NCBI GenBank assembly: GCA_905233745.1
Contig: CAJODA010000005.1
Location: 1 to 55,024 of the forward strand
Length of the DNA: 55,024 nucleotides
Direction of reading: 5' to 3'
Source of the DNA: an uncultured Bacteroidales bacterium
GTDB taxonomy: Bacteria > Bacteroidota > Bacteroidia > Bacteroidales > WCHB1-69
Part shown: positions 33,538 to 45,400 of the stretch, piece after piece
Layout of the letters: each line of letters starts with the position of its first letter
Numbering within the stretch: position 1 is the stretch's first letter
Notes under the pieces: generated by a model
Database searches by the model: none
The model's input: only the letters and a program-made list of their open reading frames with translations
What the model was told of the DNA's origin: nothing
Program-made: the position numbers and the translations under genes

Positions 33538-35087
33538 TGCGTTTTTCACGTCAGCATTTCCATCAACTGTTCTATACCGCAGGTGCAGGCTTGCTGCTAG
33601 GCTGCCTGCCCCTGTCTCATTTCGCCATGGGGCTGATCACTTTTCTGCTCCTCTTGAACTGGATTGCGGAATGGAACTGGCATGAGAAATGGGAGCGGCT
33701 GCGCGCGAATCGGGCCGGCCTGATCTTCCCGGTGCTCTTCGTCGGACTATGTTTGTCGCTAATCCGTACGGACGACTGGAATGCCGCAGGACAACAACTC
33801 TTGTCCAATCTGGTTATCTTTTTCGGTCCACTGATTATTATAACCTCCAAGCCCTTTTCCGACAAGGAGATGCGATGGCTGTACCATGCCTTTATGCTGG
33901 GCACGCTGATAGGTGTGGTCGTCTCGTTGGCTTATTGGCTGACGCATGAGGTGCGTGAGATGCGCAACATCTCCATCTTCATTGACCATATCCGGTTCAG
34001 TCTCTGCATTGTTCTTACTATAGTGTTCAGCGTCAAATTTCTTGTTGAAAAAACAGAAAGGCCCCTTGCTGTCCGGTATGCCTATGCCGCCAATGCGCTG
34101 CTCATGGTTGCCTATCTCTTCCTGGCGCAGACACTCACCGGTATTGTCATTCTGATGGTGCTTGTATTGGCAGCCATATTCCATTTGGTTTTGAGAAAGC
34201 ATTTTGCGATGAGAAACCTGGCGATAGGCGGACTCCTGCTGATTCTTGTCGTCTTTGCCGTCAATTTCACGGTCATAACCTACCGTTATTTTCACGATTT
34301 TGATACAGAGACAGAAAGTGTAACCACGTCAAAAGGAAATCCCTACTACTTTGCGAATGATGGTTTTATTGAAAATGGACACCGGGTTAATGACTATTTG
34401 TGTCGTGAAGAGCTGGAAGAGGCATGGGCTATGCGCTCGGATTCTTCGTTCAATACGATGATTGAAGCCACGCTGGTGCGGTATCTGAACTCCAAGGGAT
34501 TGCATAAGGATTATGATGCGGTGATGTCGCTTTCCGAAAAAGATATCCGCAATGTGGAACAGAAAATCGCCAATGTGGAATATACCAAGCCTTTCGGGTT
34601 GAAGCGGGCCCTGTATCAAACCTATTTCAGCATCACCCTATGTCGTCGCAATCCCCAGAGTGTCCAGGGCTCTTCGCTGATGCAACGGCTGGAGTTTTGG
34701 AAAGCTTCGTGGGTGTTGGTGCGGGAAAACTGGCTGCTAGGTGTGGGACTCGGCGACCAGAAAGCGGCCCTTGACCAACAATTGAGGAGCACCAACTTTC
34801 CGGTTTCGGGAATCCATGAGCGAGGCTGCCACAACCAGTTTCTTACCTATTGGCTGATCGGTGGTGTCATGCTGGTCGCGTACTTCGTCTTTTTGTTTGT
34901 GTATCCTTTTTTGGGGATGCGCCGCCGCGTGTCATTCGTGTTTGTCGCGCTGGTTCTCATTCTCTTCTGCTCCATGTTGGTGGAAGACACGATAGACAGC
35001 CAGACGGGGCGCCTGATGTTCTCCATCCTGGTGCCGGCTATGCTGTTCAATGAGGACTGCAATAAGCGGGCGCTGAGTGAGGATTAG
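33537..35087 (+). CDS. O-antigen ligase-like polytopic membrane protein (Wzy_C/WaaL family)
   Basis: The 516-aa protein has about ten to twelve membrane segments and a large extracytoplasmic loop between about residues 255 and 440. That loop holds the conserved end of the Wzy_C family, here [13 protein letters not shown], preceded by [16 protein letters not shown]. Family members join O-antigen to lipid A core or polymerise and attach other glycans. The start overlaps the protease stop by 1 nt (TAATG). The 3' end overlaps the convergent pyrD stop by 4 nt. No other glycan genes are adjacent, so ligase, polymerase and protein O-glycosylation ligase are all possible. Confidence 0.78.
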   Translation: MRFSRQHFHQLFYTAGAGLLLGCLPLSHFAMGLITFLLLLNWIAEWNWHEKWERLRANRAGLIFPVLFVGLCLSLIRTDDWNAAGQQLLSNLVIFFGPLIIITSKPFSDKEMRWLYHAFMLGTLIGVVVSLAYWLTHEVREMRNISIFIDHIRFSLCIVLTIVFSVKFLVEKTERPLAVRYAYAANALLMVAYLFLAQTLTGIVILMVLVLAAIFHLVLRKHFAMRNLAIGGLLLILVVFAVNFTVITYRYFHDFDTETESVTTSKGNPYYFANDGFIENGHRVNDYLCREELEEAWAMRSDSSFNTMIEATLVRYLNSKGLHKDYDAVMSLSEKDIRNVEQKIANVEYTKPFGLKRALYQTYFSITLCRRNPQSVQGSSLMQRLEFWKASWVLVRENWLLGVGLGDQKAALDQQLRSTNFPVSGIHERGCHNQFLTYWLIGGVMLVAYFVFLFVYPFLGMRRRVSFVFVALVLILFCSMLVEDTIDSQTGRLMFSILVPAMLFNEDCNKRALSED

Positions 35088-35983
35088 ATGATTCCGATTA
35101 TTTCGTTTATGTCTTGGATGTTCTCTTGCTGACAGAGGGCTTCCAGTTCCGTGGCCAGTTGTTTGCCGGCGAGGGGGTTGGAGAAGTTCACGGTGCCGAT
35201 TTGCACGGCGGTGGCGCCGGCCATCATGAAGGCGATAATATCCTCGGCCGAGGTGATGCCTCCGATGCCGACCACGGGCACGTGCACCTGTTTGCACACC
35301 GCGTGCACCATGCGCAGGGCGATGGGGCGGATGGCCGCGCCAGACAGGCCGGCATAGACGTTGTTGAACACAGGCTTGCGCCGGTGGATGTCTATGGCCA
35401 TGGCTTGGAACGTGTTTACCAGGGAGAGTGCGTCGGCGCCGGCCTCTTCGCAGGCAAGTGCCATTTCGGTGATGTTCTCCGCATTCGGGGAGAGTTTCAC
35501 CATCAGCGGCTTTTGGCACACCTTGCGCACCTCGGTCACCACCTCGCGCGCCACGGCAGCTTTGATGCCGAAGGCCATGCCCCCGCTCTTCACGTTGGGA
35601 CAGGAGATGTTCAGCTCCAGCATGTCGATGTCAGCCTCTGAAAGCAGGGCCGCTCCCGTGACATAGTCATCCATGCTGTGGCCTCCCATGTTGGCAATCA
35701 GCACGGTGTCGAACTTGCGCATGTTGCGGATCCCATTCCGGATGAATGCCTCAATGCCGGGATTCTGCAGGCCCACACTATTCATCATGCCGGCGGGTGT
35801 CTCGTACACGCGGATACCCTCGTTGCCGTCCTTCGGGCGCAGGGTCAGCCCTTTGGAACTGATGCCGCCCAGGCAGCTGACATCGTATAGCTCGTTGTAC
35901 TCCTCGCCGAAGCCAAACGTGCCCGACGCAGCGATGATGGGGTTCTTGAAAGAGATGCCGTGTATCGTGGTGCTCAAAATCAT
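35084..35983 (-). CDS. pyrD: Dihydroorotate dehydrogenase B, catalytic subunit
   Basis: This 299-aa FMN enzyme oxidises dihydroorotate to orotate in UMP synthesis. The class 1 type is shown by [13 protein letters not shown] near the start, the catalytic cysteine in [12 protein letters not shown] and the C-terminal FMN-binding [15 protein letters not shown]. Class 1B enzymes need the PyrK electron-transfer subunit, and a pyrK is present at 52319, so the pair is complete although separated. I chose the ATG at 35983 (MILSTTIHG), the expected N-terminus. The frame runs on to 36076, but the extra residues match nothing in the family and overlap the -7 boxes. It overlaps the convergent ligase gene by 4 nt. 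Confidence 0.95.
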   Translation of the reverse strand: MILSTTIHGISFKNPIIAASGTFGFGEEYNELYDVSCLGGISSKGLTLRPKDGNEGIRVYETPAGMMNSVGLQNPGIEAFIRNGIRNMRKFDTVLIANMGGHSMDDYVTGAALLSEADIDMLELNISCPNVKSGGMAFGIKAAVAREVVTEVRKVCQKPLMVKLSPNAENITEMALACEEAGADALSLVNTFQAMAIDIHRRKPVFNNVYAGLSGAAIRPIALRMVHAVCKQVHVPVVGIGGITSAEDIIAFMMAGATAVQIGTVNFSNPLAGKQLATELEALCQQENIQDINEIIGII

Positions 35984-36038
35984 AATCTTGTTATTAAAGG
36001 ATAAAACCGCCTGCTCCCCAGGCCATGAAAACCGGATG

Positions 36039-36046
36039 CAAAAATA
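36039..36046 (-). promoter_or_regulatory. -7 promoter box for pyrD
   Basis: On the - strand this reads TATTTTTG, matching TAnnTTTG, 55 nt before the pyrD ATG. A second match, TATATTTG, lies at 36054-36061. This suggests that pyrD is transcribed on its own, in agreement with its separation from pyrF-pyrK. Confidence 0.45.
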
Positions 36047-36060
36047 ATAAAAACAAATAT

Positions 36061-36214
36061 ACCCTTCACCATGCACCCTTCACCATGCACCTTTCACCGT
36101 GTACCGTGTACCTTTCACCGTTCACCGTGTACCCTTCACCTTTCACCGTGTACCTTTCACCTTTCACCGTGTACCTTTCACCGTGTACCCTTCACCTTTC
36201 ACCGTTCATCTTTC
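36061..36214. repeat. Array of 22 phased heptamers, consensus ACCnTnY
   Basis: The 154 bp divide without a gap into 22 seven-base units. Only six variants occur: ACCTTTC (7 copies), ACCGTGT (6), ACCCTTC (4), ACCATGC (2), ACCGTTC (2) and ATCTTTC (1, at the right end). Units do not alternate regularly. The array sits between the pyrD promoter and the giant-gene promoter. Because the period is 7, every reading frame rotates and no protein is encoded. It resembles the short tandemly repeated heptanucleotides known from cyanobacteria. Confidence 0.9.
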
Positions 36215-36301
36215 ACTTTTTTTAACAAACATAACATCCTGAAAAATAAAGGATTGATGAAAAAAGTTATCAACATGTATAGGGGGAGAATATGAAAAGT
36301 G

Positions 36302-36309
36302 TACTTTTG
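36302..36309 (+). promoter_or_regulatory. -7 promoter box for the giant surface-protein gene
   Basis: TACTTTTG matches TAnnTTTG. Transcription from here would give a leader of roughly 110 nt before the ATG at 36428. No good -33 element. Confidence 0.4.
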
Positions 36310-36427
36310 CCGGAATTTTGGATGGGAGACTGTCGGCTGGTTTTGCCGGCAGGATGCAGTTGGCAGGATGTGGTTTGTGCTCCCGATTCTTTACAAGTCA
36401 AATGATAATAATGTAAAAATTATAGTT

Positions 36428-39400
36428 ATGAAAAAAATTCTATTATTATTGACAACACTGTTTTGTTGTTCTTTTGTCTTTGGACAGAATGTTTACCAAT
36501 TGCCGAATCCCGGTTTTGAGAATTGGTCAGGGAGTGGAGCTAATTTAATCCCCAATGGATGGCATACTTTTAATGAGGCTCAGTGCGACTTAACTGTAGG
36601 ATGTAGTTATGGTATGGAGAATCACCATGAAAGATCAACATATAAGCATTCAGGTAATTATAGCTGTTGTATATACTCTAAACATGTAAGTGTGCTTTTT
36701 ATTAATAAGTTGGCTAATGGGAATTTTACTACGGGAAAGATACGATTAGGGAATACAACTCCTACTTCGCCTGAAAATTACAACTATAGTGTTACTAACG
36801 GCCATAGTCAAAGATTTCATGGTAAACCGGATAGTATCAGGTTTTGGGCATCTTTCTATGCGACTACTTCCGGTTATACTTCGGGAAGCGCAACTGGCAC
36901 AAATGCCAGAGCTCGTGTGAGTGCCATTATTCATGATGATTTCAATATGCATGATCCTGTAAATGATTATAGTCATGTGGTTGCGGAAACGGAATGTGAA
37001 TTTGCAAGAACCACGAGCAGCTCAACGCTAAATTGGCAATGTTTTAGGTCGGCTTTCACATATCATAACAATACTAATCCTCAATATGTCTTGGTAACAC
37101 TGACTAATAATAAAGAAGCTGCTCAAGGATCAGATGCAGATAGATTATATATTGATGATATTTATTTTGTATATAACAAAATGCTTTCATCATTGTCAGT
37201 TGGCAACACGATGTTGACCAGTGGAGATTTGTCTTCCTTGAACAACACGGCATATTCATTAGCGAATGGTGCCACCACAAATACGTTTTCAAGTTCCATT
37301 GCGGAAACGAATTATCCCACCTACACCTATTCTGCATCGGTTTGTTCGGAAAATTTGTCTTCCGTAAGCATTCAGGCTGCAGCTGTTTCACCGCGAGCTA
37401 CTGTAACTGTTGAACGTGATCCTACTGTTGCCAATCCGTATGCCCTTGTCAAAGTTACGCATACGGATGATTCATACTATTATTTTAGGATTCATTTTTC
37501 CAATGTGGTTAGTGTCAATCAGCCGACTATTACAGGTAACACATCTGCATGTAACAATAGCAGTGTGACATTAACGGCCTCTAGTACCACTACGGGTGCT
37601 TCCTATAAATGGTATAATAGCAATAATGTTGAGGTTGGTAATAATGCGACGTATAGCCCCTCTTTTTCCGGAGTGAATTCAGCAACCAGTTATGCGTACA
37701 CGTGCAAGGCATCGAAGGATGGTTGTTACAGTGAAGCGGCTTCCCACTCCGTCACGGTGAACCCGCAGCCGAACGTGACCTTGAACAATGGTGGCGTTTA
37801 CTCTGTTTGCGAGGGTGAGACTGTTACGGTGACGGCCTCCGGCGCGAACAGCTACGCCTGGAGCGATGGTCTGGGCAGTGGAGCCACCGTGTACCCTACA
37901 GCTGCCGGCACCTACACGGTAACCGGCACCAGCATTGCTGGCTGCACCAATACAGCTACCGCAACGGTTACCATGAACACTCGGCCGACAGTCACCTTGG
38001 TTGCTGATGTCGAGACTGTTTGTGCCCCGAGCACCATTACGCTCACGGCAGATGGCGCCGACACCTATAGCTGGACAGGCGTAACAGGCAATAATAATAC
38101 CGCTACGGTTTCGGCCACCGGTACTAATACCGTGACGGTAACGGGTACCAACGCCACCACAAACTGTTCCAATACGGCGACAATCACTGTTGTCGTGTAT
38201 CCGTTGCCGATAGTTACCCTTACCCCCAGTGCAACAGCGGTCTGTTATCCGAACACGATTACGCTCACGGCTGGTGGTGCAACAAGTTACTCTTGGTCTG
38301 GCGCTACGGCTGAAAACAATACCGCCACCATCTCTGGAATTGGCAACTATAGTGTTACCGTCACGGGTATGGATGATAATGGTTGTTCTAATACCGCCTC
38401 TCAGTCCGTTGCGGTGAATGCGGTTCCGGACGCTCCTGTGACCACCTCAGGTTCCATCTGCGGTACCGGACAAGTGGAACTCTCCGCTTCTGGAACAGGG
38501 GGAACTTGCTATTGGTACGCCAGCGAATCCACAAACGAGAGTCTGGCTCCAGGTGGTACATTTACTGCCACTCTCAACACGACGGGAACGATGACCTATT
38601 ATGTGGCGGTTGTCTCAGCTGCCGGTTGTCCCTCCCCGCGTACACCGGTGACGGCTACCGCCTACGATATCCCCAGTGAACCCAGTGTGAGCAATATCTC
38701 CCACTGTGGCCCGGGCACCTTCACCCTTACGGCAACTGCGCCGGCGGGAGCCTCTTTGCAGTGGTTTTCCGACAACCAGGCCGCAGAGCCCATTGACAAC
38801 TTGACCGTTTCTCCCGAAACTACCACGTCCTACTACGTGCGTTCAGACAACGGACAATGCCATAGCAGTCTTTCCACTGTGACAATTACAATCAACGACA
38901 TACCTGCCGCGCCGGGCAACATCACCTTCACACCTGTTTGCGGTAGCGGCTCCTCTCAGCTGTCGGCCACCCCTGCTGCCGGTTGTAAGATCAACTGGTA
39001 TGCCGTAAAGGATTTTTCAGTACAAGCCCTGGCAGAAGGTAACTCATACACAACAACGCAACTTGGCGAGTCCGAGTCACGCAAATATTATCTTCTTTCC
39101 CGAAACAATAACACCGGCTGTGTCAGCGACTGGGATTCCGTGACCGTGGTGGTGTCTCCGATACCCTCACTTCCCACCGTGCAGAACAGTACGTTGTGTG
39201 CTATGGGAGAGGTTACCCTAACCGGCACGCCGGGTGATGGCGGCACCACGTTGAAATGGTACAGGGAAGACGGCACCTATCTGGCCACGGGTAATTCCTA
39301 TACGGTTACCGTCACTAACGCCATAACCAATTTCAAGGTGTCCTCCTACAACGAGACAATAGGCTGTGAAGGTGATAAGATACCGGTTTCGGTGACCGTG

Positions 39401-42400
39401 AGCGCCACCATTCCGGCTCCGGAGGTAAGTTCTCTCGTATATGCCTGCGGCGGCTCGGCCACGCTGACCGCTAATGCCGGTTCCGGAGCCACGCTTCAGT
39501 GGTACGATGCTTCCGATAACGAGCTTCCTTACAACACCCCGACCATGGAAGTCAGCAATATCACGGCCAGTACCCTATACAAAGTCTCCGCCAAAGTGGG
39601 CAACTGCGAGAGCGCCAAGTCAACCGTGACGGTTGAGCCTGCCGCTATCCCTGCTCTGCCTACGGCATCGGATGTGAGCCGCTGCGGTGCCGGCGAGGTT
39701 ACCCTGGCCGCTTCTGTGGAGGCGGGTATGGCTTGCCGCTGGTATGTTGACAATAGCACGACCGATGTGCTCTCTTCAGCCAGCCCTTATACAACAACCA
39801 TAAATGCTACCACCACATTCTATGTGGCTGCCATCAACGATACCACTCAGTGCGTGTCTGGACGCCAGTCCGTTCAGGCTGTGGTGAAGACCCTGCCTGC
39901 CACGCCGACCACTGCGCCGGCAGCCTATTGCGGTGCAGGAACATACACGCTTTCCGCCAACGCTAATGGCAATACAGAGGGTGGCTTCCACTGGTATTCC
40001 GATGCTGAAGGCAATCAGGAGATCCAGAATCCAGTGGAGATTTCCACCGGCGCCACTTATTATGTGGCATGGACAGACAACCAACCCTGCCGCAGTGCGT
40101 TGGCTCAGCTTGTAGTGACGATTAACGCTATTCCGGAGATGCCCACGGCTACTGCTCCCGATCCGTTCTGCAGAAGCGGCAACAGTGCTGTCTCCGTCTC
40201 CCTGTCCGCACAACCCGGCAATAATGGCGATGCCTGCCTCTGGTATAATGCCAATCAGCAGAATCCTGTGCAGCAATACAACTACGGTGGAAACATGAGT
40301 GCTTCCACAACCTATTATGTCAGTACGCTCAACACGTCCACCGGTTGTGAAAGTGAACTGTTGGCGATACCGGTCGTGATCAACACGATTCCCGCCCAGA
40401 TTACAGTCGGTAACCAGTCGCGTTGCGGCGAGGGCACGGTGACTTTCTCGGCCACCACCACGGCCCCAGTCACGTTGCGCTGGTACTCCGCCAATGACGA
40501 ATTGCTGGCCACCGGCGGCTCATTCACCACCGAGAGTCTTTCGGCGACCACCACATACAAAGTGTCCACCGTTGACACGAGCACGGGATGCGAGAGCGCG
40601 ATGAGTACGATTACCGCCACCGTTCATCCCGCGGTTGATGCTCCGAACGCAAGCACCCCGCTGACGCTTTGCGGCGCTGGCAACACCACGCTTACAGCCA
40701 CCACCACCCAAGGTAACAGCCTCCGCTGGTTTGCCGATGCGAACGGTGAGCAATCACTGGAGTCCAACGCCGACGGCAGCTACACCACGCCGACACTCGC
40801 GGTAGGGGAGACTTACACTTGCTATGTGGGTGCATACAACAACAATTGCTCCGGACCGCTTACCCCGGTAACAGTCCATGTTTATGCAGTGCCGGAACTC
40901 ACCACCCTCACCAATGATGAAATCTGTGGCGCAGGTGATGCGCAATTGAGTGCCGCCACCGTTGACGGAGCAGAAGTGCGCTGGTACACAACCGCTGAAG
41001 CAACGGAATACCAAACGGGCACTTCTCTGAACCTGCCCGGTATCAATGCCACTACCGTACGATATGCACAAGCCGTCGATGCCAACACCGGCTGCCAGAG
41101 TGCACGCCAGGCTGTGACGGCCTTTGTGTATGAAATCTATCAAGCTGATACGAATGCAACAGCCTGCGATAACTTTGTATGGCATGGCAAACCGGCCTTC
41201 ACCCAGTCGGGTGATTATGTGGACACCCTGTCGAGCGTTCATGGCTGTGACAGCATCGTGACCCTGCATTTGACGCTTAACCAAACAAAACGCACCTCGG
41301 TTGACAGCACAGTCTGCAACTCCATTTCATGGATTCGCGGAAAGACATACACGGTGAGCGGTACGTACGTGGACACGCTGACCTCTGCCACCAACTGTGA
41401 CAGTATTGTGACGCTGAACTTGACGGTGAAGCAGACCACCTATGCTACAGACAATCTCGTTCTGTGCAGCAACCAGTTGCCGTATGAATACAATGGAACC
41501 CAAATTCTGGATGAAGGTTCATACACGATCACTATCGAAAATGCGGTCGGTTGTGACAGTGTTATTTCGCTCACCGTGGAGGTGAATCCGCAGCCGGCCG
41601 AAGCCACTGTGACTTCAGGTGCCCGTTGCGGCGAGGGTGTGGTAACGCTTCAGGCCTCCCACGGTACTAACGGAAACACTTGCTATTGGTATGCCGATGA
41701 TGTGACAACAGACACCTTGCATGCCGGAAACAGTTATCAGCCTTATCTGTCAGCAAACGATACGTTCTATGTGGCTGCCGTCAACACGAATACGGGATGT
41801 AAGAGTGCCCGCAAACCGGTGATGGCCACTGTGAACGCTAATCCGGCAGAGCCCGATGTGACTCCCGCCGCCCGTTGCGGTGCAGGTGCTGTAACACTCA
41901 ATGTAACGGTTGAAGATCCTACCCTTGTTGTTCGCTGGTTTGCCAACACGGCCCCCAATGCCCAGCCGATTGATACGGGACTTCAATTTAATATCCAGAA
42001 CCTGACCGCTACTTCAACATATTATGCGGAAAGCTATAATTCAACAACGAATTGCAAGAGCAACAGAACGCCTGTCACGGCTACTATCAATGCCATCCCT
42101 GCTCTTCCTATAGTTTCTCCGATAACCCATTGCGGCCCCGGAACCTTTACGCTTGAGGCAAACAACACCACCTCTTGCCGCTGGTATGAGACTCAGGATG
42201 CTACCACCTATACAGAGGGAGCTGCATACTCGACCGGCTATCTTGCCGAGTCCCGTTCCTACTTTGTTTCCAATGTGAATGCAACTACCGGATGCGAAAG
42301 CGGTAAGCAGGAACTTACCATCACGCTCTATCCGGAGTATGAGCCACAAGATATATTTGTAGAGACATGTCAAAATACCCAACTCTATCATTATGTTAAT

Positions 42401-45400
42401 GGTCAAATTGATGCCTACTTTAATGTTAATACTCCTCAAACCTCAATTTACACATACTATCTTAAAACCCAAAACAATTGTGACAGCACCATTGTATTGC
42501 ACCTCACAGTGAATCCGGTGAAAGACACGATCCTGTATGTGACCACCTGCCAGTCTGAAACGCCCTATCATTATCAAAACGGCCGGATTGACACGAATCT
42601 TAATGTCAGCACTACAGCGTCCCAAGCCATCGTCTATCATTTCTCAACAGAGAATGGCTGTGACAGTACGGTTACGGTTAACGTGACCGTTAACCCGACC
42701 TATGCTCCCGTTATCAACCGGACGATATGTGAAGGCAGTAGCATCTTCTTCGGCGGTGAGTACAGAACAACCGCGGGTACCTACGTGGAAAATTTGCAGA
42801 GTGTGAATGGTTGTGACAGTGTGGTGACGCTGAATCTGCAAGTGAGCGAACAGGAACTGGTAACCTTTACCGAACATGTTTGTTATGGCGATAGCTATAA
42901 CCAGAACGGATTCAACATCACAAACGCTACCGAAACACAGACCTACACACATTCCGGAACTTCTGTCAGCCAATGCGACAGTATTACCGAGCTGCATCTG
43001 ATTGTCCATGACCTCAACACGACAACCTTGTATGATACGTTGTGCCTGGGAGAAAGCTTCTCGAAACTGGGTTTCAACGTGACTCCGACCACGGTGGGAG
43101 ACACTGTCATTACCCGGGTGGTTCAGACTGCGTATAATTGCGACAGTACCATTGTTTTGAATCTTAGAGTGAACCCTGTCTATTATCTCACCGATGCCGT
43201 GACCACTTGCCAGTCGGAAACACCATACCACTATGATGCAGAGAACGTGGATCTGGATGTGCAGACTCCGGGTACCAGAATCATATACTATTATCATGAA
43301 ACAGCTGCCGGATGTGATAGCAACATTACCCTTACGCTGACCGTTACCCCGACTTATCAAACTGTTATCCCGTTGTCTGTTTGTCAGTCTGCAACACCTT
43401 ATCAATATCAGAATGGCGCCATAGACACCACCTTTGATGTCAGCACGCCTCGTCAGGAGACGATTGTCTATCATTTCGAGACAATGAACCAGTGCGATAG
43501 CATTATTACGCTGAATTTGACCGTAAACCCGTCATATAGCAAAGATACTATAGTGTCTGTGTGCGATGTCGAGCTGCCCTATCTTTGGAATAATGATCCC
43601 CAGTATAGCTATAGTGCTAGCGGTGATTATCCGATTACGTATGAGCTTGCCACCGGTTGCGATAGTGTGATTAATCTGCACCTGATAGTTCATCAGAGTT
43701 TCGAGAAGGATACAAACATTCAAATTTGTGAAGGCGCGCTGCCCTATGTCTTTGATGAACAGCATATTTTCAACAGCCAAGGACGATATACGGTATCGTT
43801 GACATCACATTTTGGCTGCGACAGCATTTACAATGTCCAGCTGATGGTGACACCTTCCATTACGCACACCCTCACGCGCAATATATGTGACAGCGAACTT
43901 CCGTTTGTTTATGAAGACTCCACGTTCACGCACGCGGGCAACTTTACAGTGGTTAAGACCCGTCCAGATGGCTGTAACGAAATCACCTACCTTACCTTGA
44001 ATGTCAATCCAACCTACAACACGAGCGCTTCTATTTCGATTTGCGAAAGCGAATTGCCGTACCATGTGGGCGACTCTGTTTTCAACCAGGCAGGTGTCAA
44101 AACAGTCCATTTCAGCACCAGCCGTAGTTGCGATAGCGCTGTGACCGTCACCTTGACTGTCAATCCGGTTTATACTACGGATATTCCAGTGACTATTTGT
44201 GATAACGAATTGCCATACCATTTCGTAAATGGCCAGATTGACACGAGTATCGCTTCTGTCAGCTCTCCCACAACTACGTTCAGCTTTAACTTGTCATCCG
44301 TAAACAATTGTGACAGTGTGGTGAGACTGCAACTCACCGTGAACCCGACTTATGAGCGTGACATCCCGGTGACGATTTGTGCGAACGAATTGCCCTACTG
44401 GTTCATCAACGGCCAGATAGACACCACCATCAATGACGTTGACGCTCAAGTGTCAACATTCGAATTCAACTTGGCCACAGTTCATAATTGCGATAGTTTG
44501 GTGAGACTGAACCTGACAGTGAACCCGGTTTATTCGAAGGATACCACCGTTACCCTCTGCGACAATGAACTGCCGTACCAGTTTGTCTGTGGTCAGATAG
44601 ACACCGTTTTCAGAACCGGCACTCCGCAAGCCTCAAGCTACAATTTCATTCTTTCTACACAGAATGGTTGTGACAGTACCGTGACCTTGCACTTGATTGT
44701 GAACCCCACCTATTATATCCCTGAGGAAGTGACGATACGCAGCACAGAGGTTCCTTTCTTGTGGCATGGTATGGAGTTCAATGAAAGTACCACGGCATAC
44801 GACTCACTCAAAACGCTTGCCGGTTGCGATAGCGTCTATTATCTCGACCTGACTGTGACGGAATTCAATGTGATTACAGACAACCCGATTGTCCTTTGTC
44901 AGGGCGAAACGGAGACCTGGCGTGGCAAGGTGCTTTCTGAACAGGGCACATATAGAGACACCGTGCTTACCGATAATAGCATTTACATTGTATCTGTAAC
45001 GGTGAACCCGACCTATCACCTGACCGATTCCCTTGAGGTTTGTGCCAGCGAACTGCCCTATGTGTGGTACGGACGTCGTTTTACCGGTGACTCTGTTGCC
45101 GTTGTGAACTACCAGACATCCACATTCTGCGACAGTACCTACACGTTGGTGTTTACTGTGAAACCGACCTACAACATAGTGAAAGATACGCTTGTGTGCG
45201 GTTCTGATGCTGTACCGTTTACATGGCATAATCATATCATATCGGCATCAGGTGATTATGTGGACACTATGACTACCATTTCCGGATGTGACAGCGTGCT
45301 CACCTTGCGCGTGCATGTCACCACGGAATCCTATGTCGCCGACAGCATGACCGTGTGCGGCGCTGATGCTTCCTATACCTGGCACGGCCGGATTCTGACC

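Larger units (their letters stand above)
35984..36427. other. 444-bp intergenic region with heptamer array and divergent promoters
   Basis: No gene is supported here. The left part holds the pyrD leader and two - strand -7 boxes (36039-36046 and 36054-36061). The middle is the 154-bp heptamer array. The right part is A/T-rich and contains a + strand -7 box at 36302 followed by a leader of about 110 nt to the surface-protein ATG at 36428. Open frames across the array are artefacts of the repeat. Confidence 0.7.

Noticed and set aside
35984-36076. Longer start of pyrD
   Set aside because: The extra residues do not match PyrD, whose N-terminus fits the ATG at 35983, and they overlap the probable -7 boxes.
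36061-36214. CRISPR array
   Set aside because: Units are only 7 bp and contiguous, with no unique spacers, and no cas gene is in the window.
36025-36225. 66-codon frame across the heptamer array
   Set aside because: It is made almost wholly of 7-bp repeats. A 7-bp period is not a multiple of 3, and no family or signal is visible.
36299-36427. 43-codon extension of the giant surface protein
   Set aside because: It would place unrelated residues before a perfect signal peptide and would start upstream of the probable transcription start.
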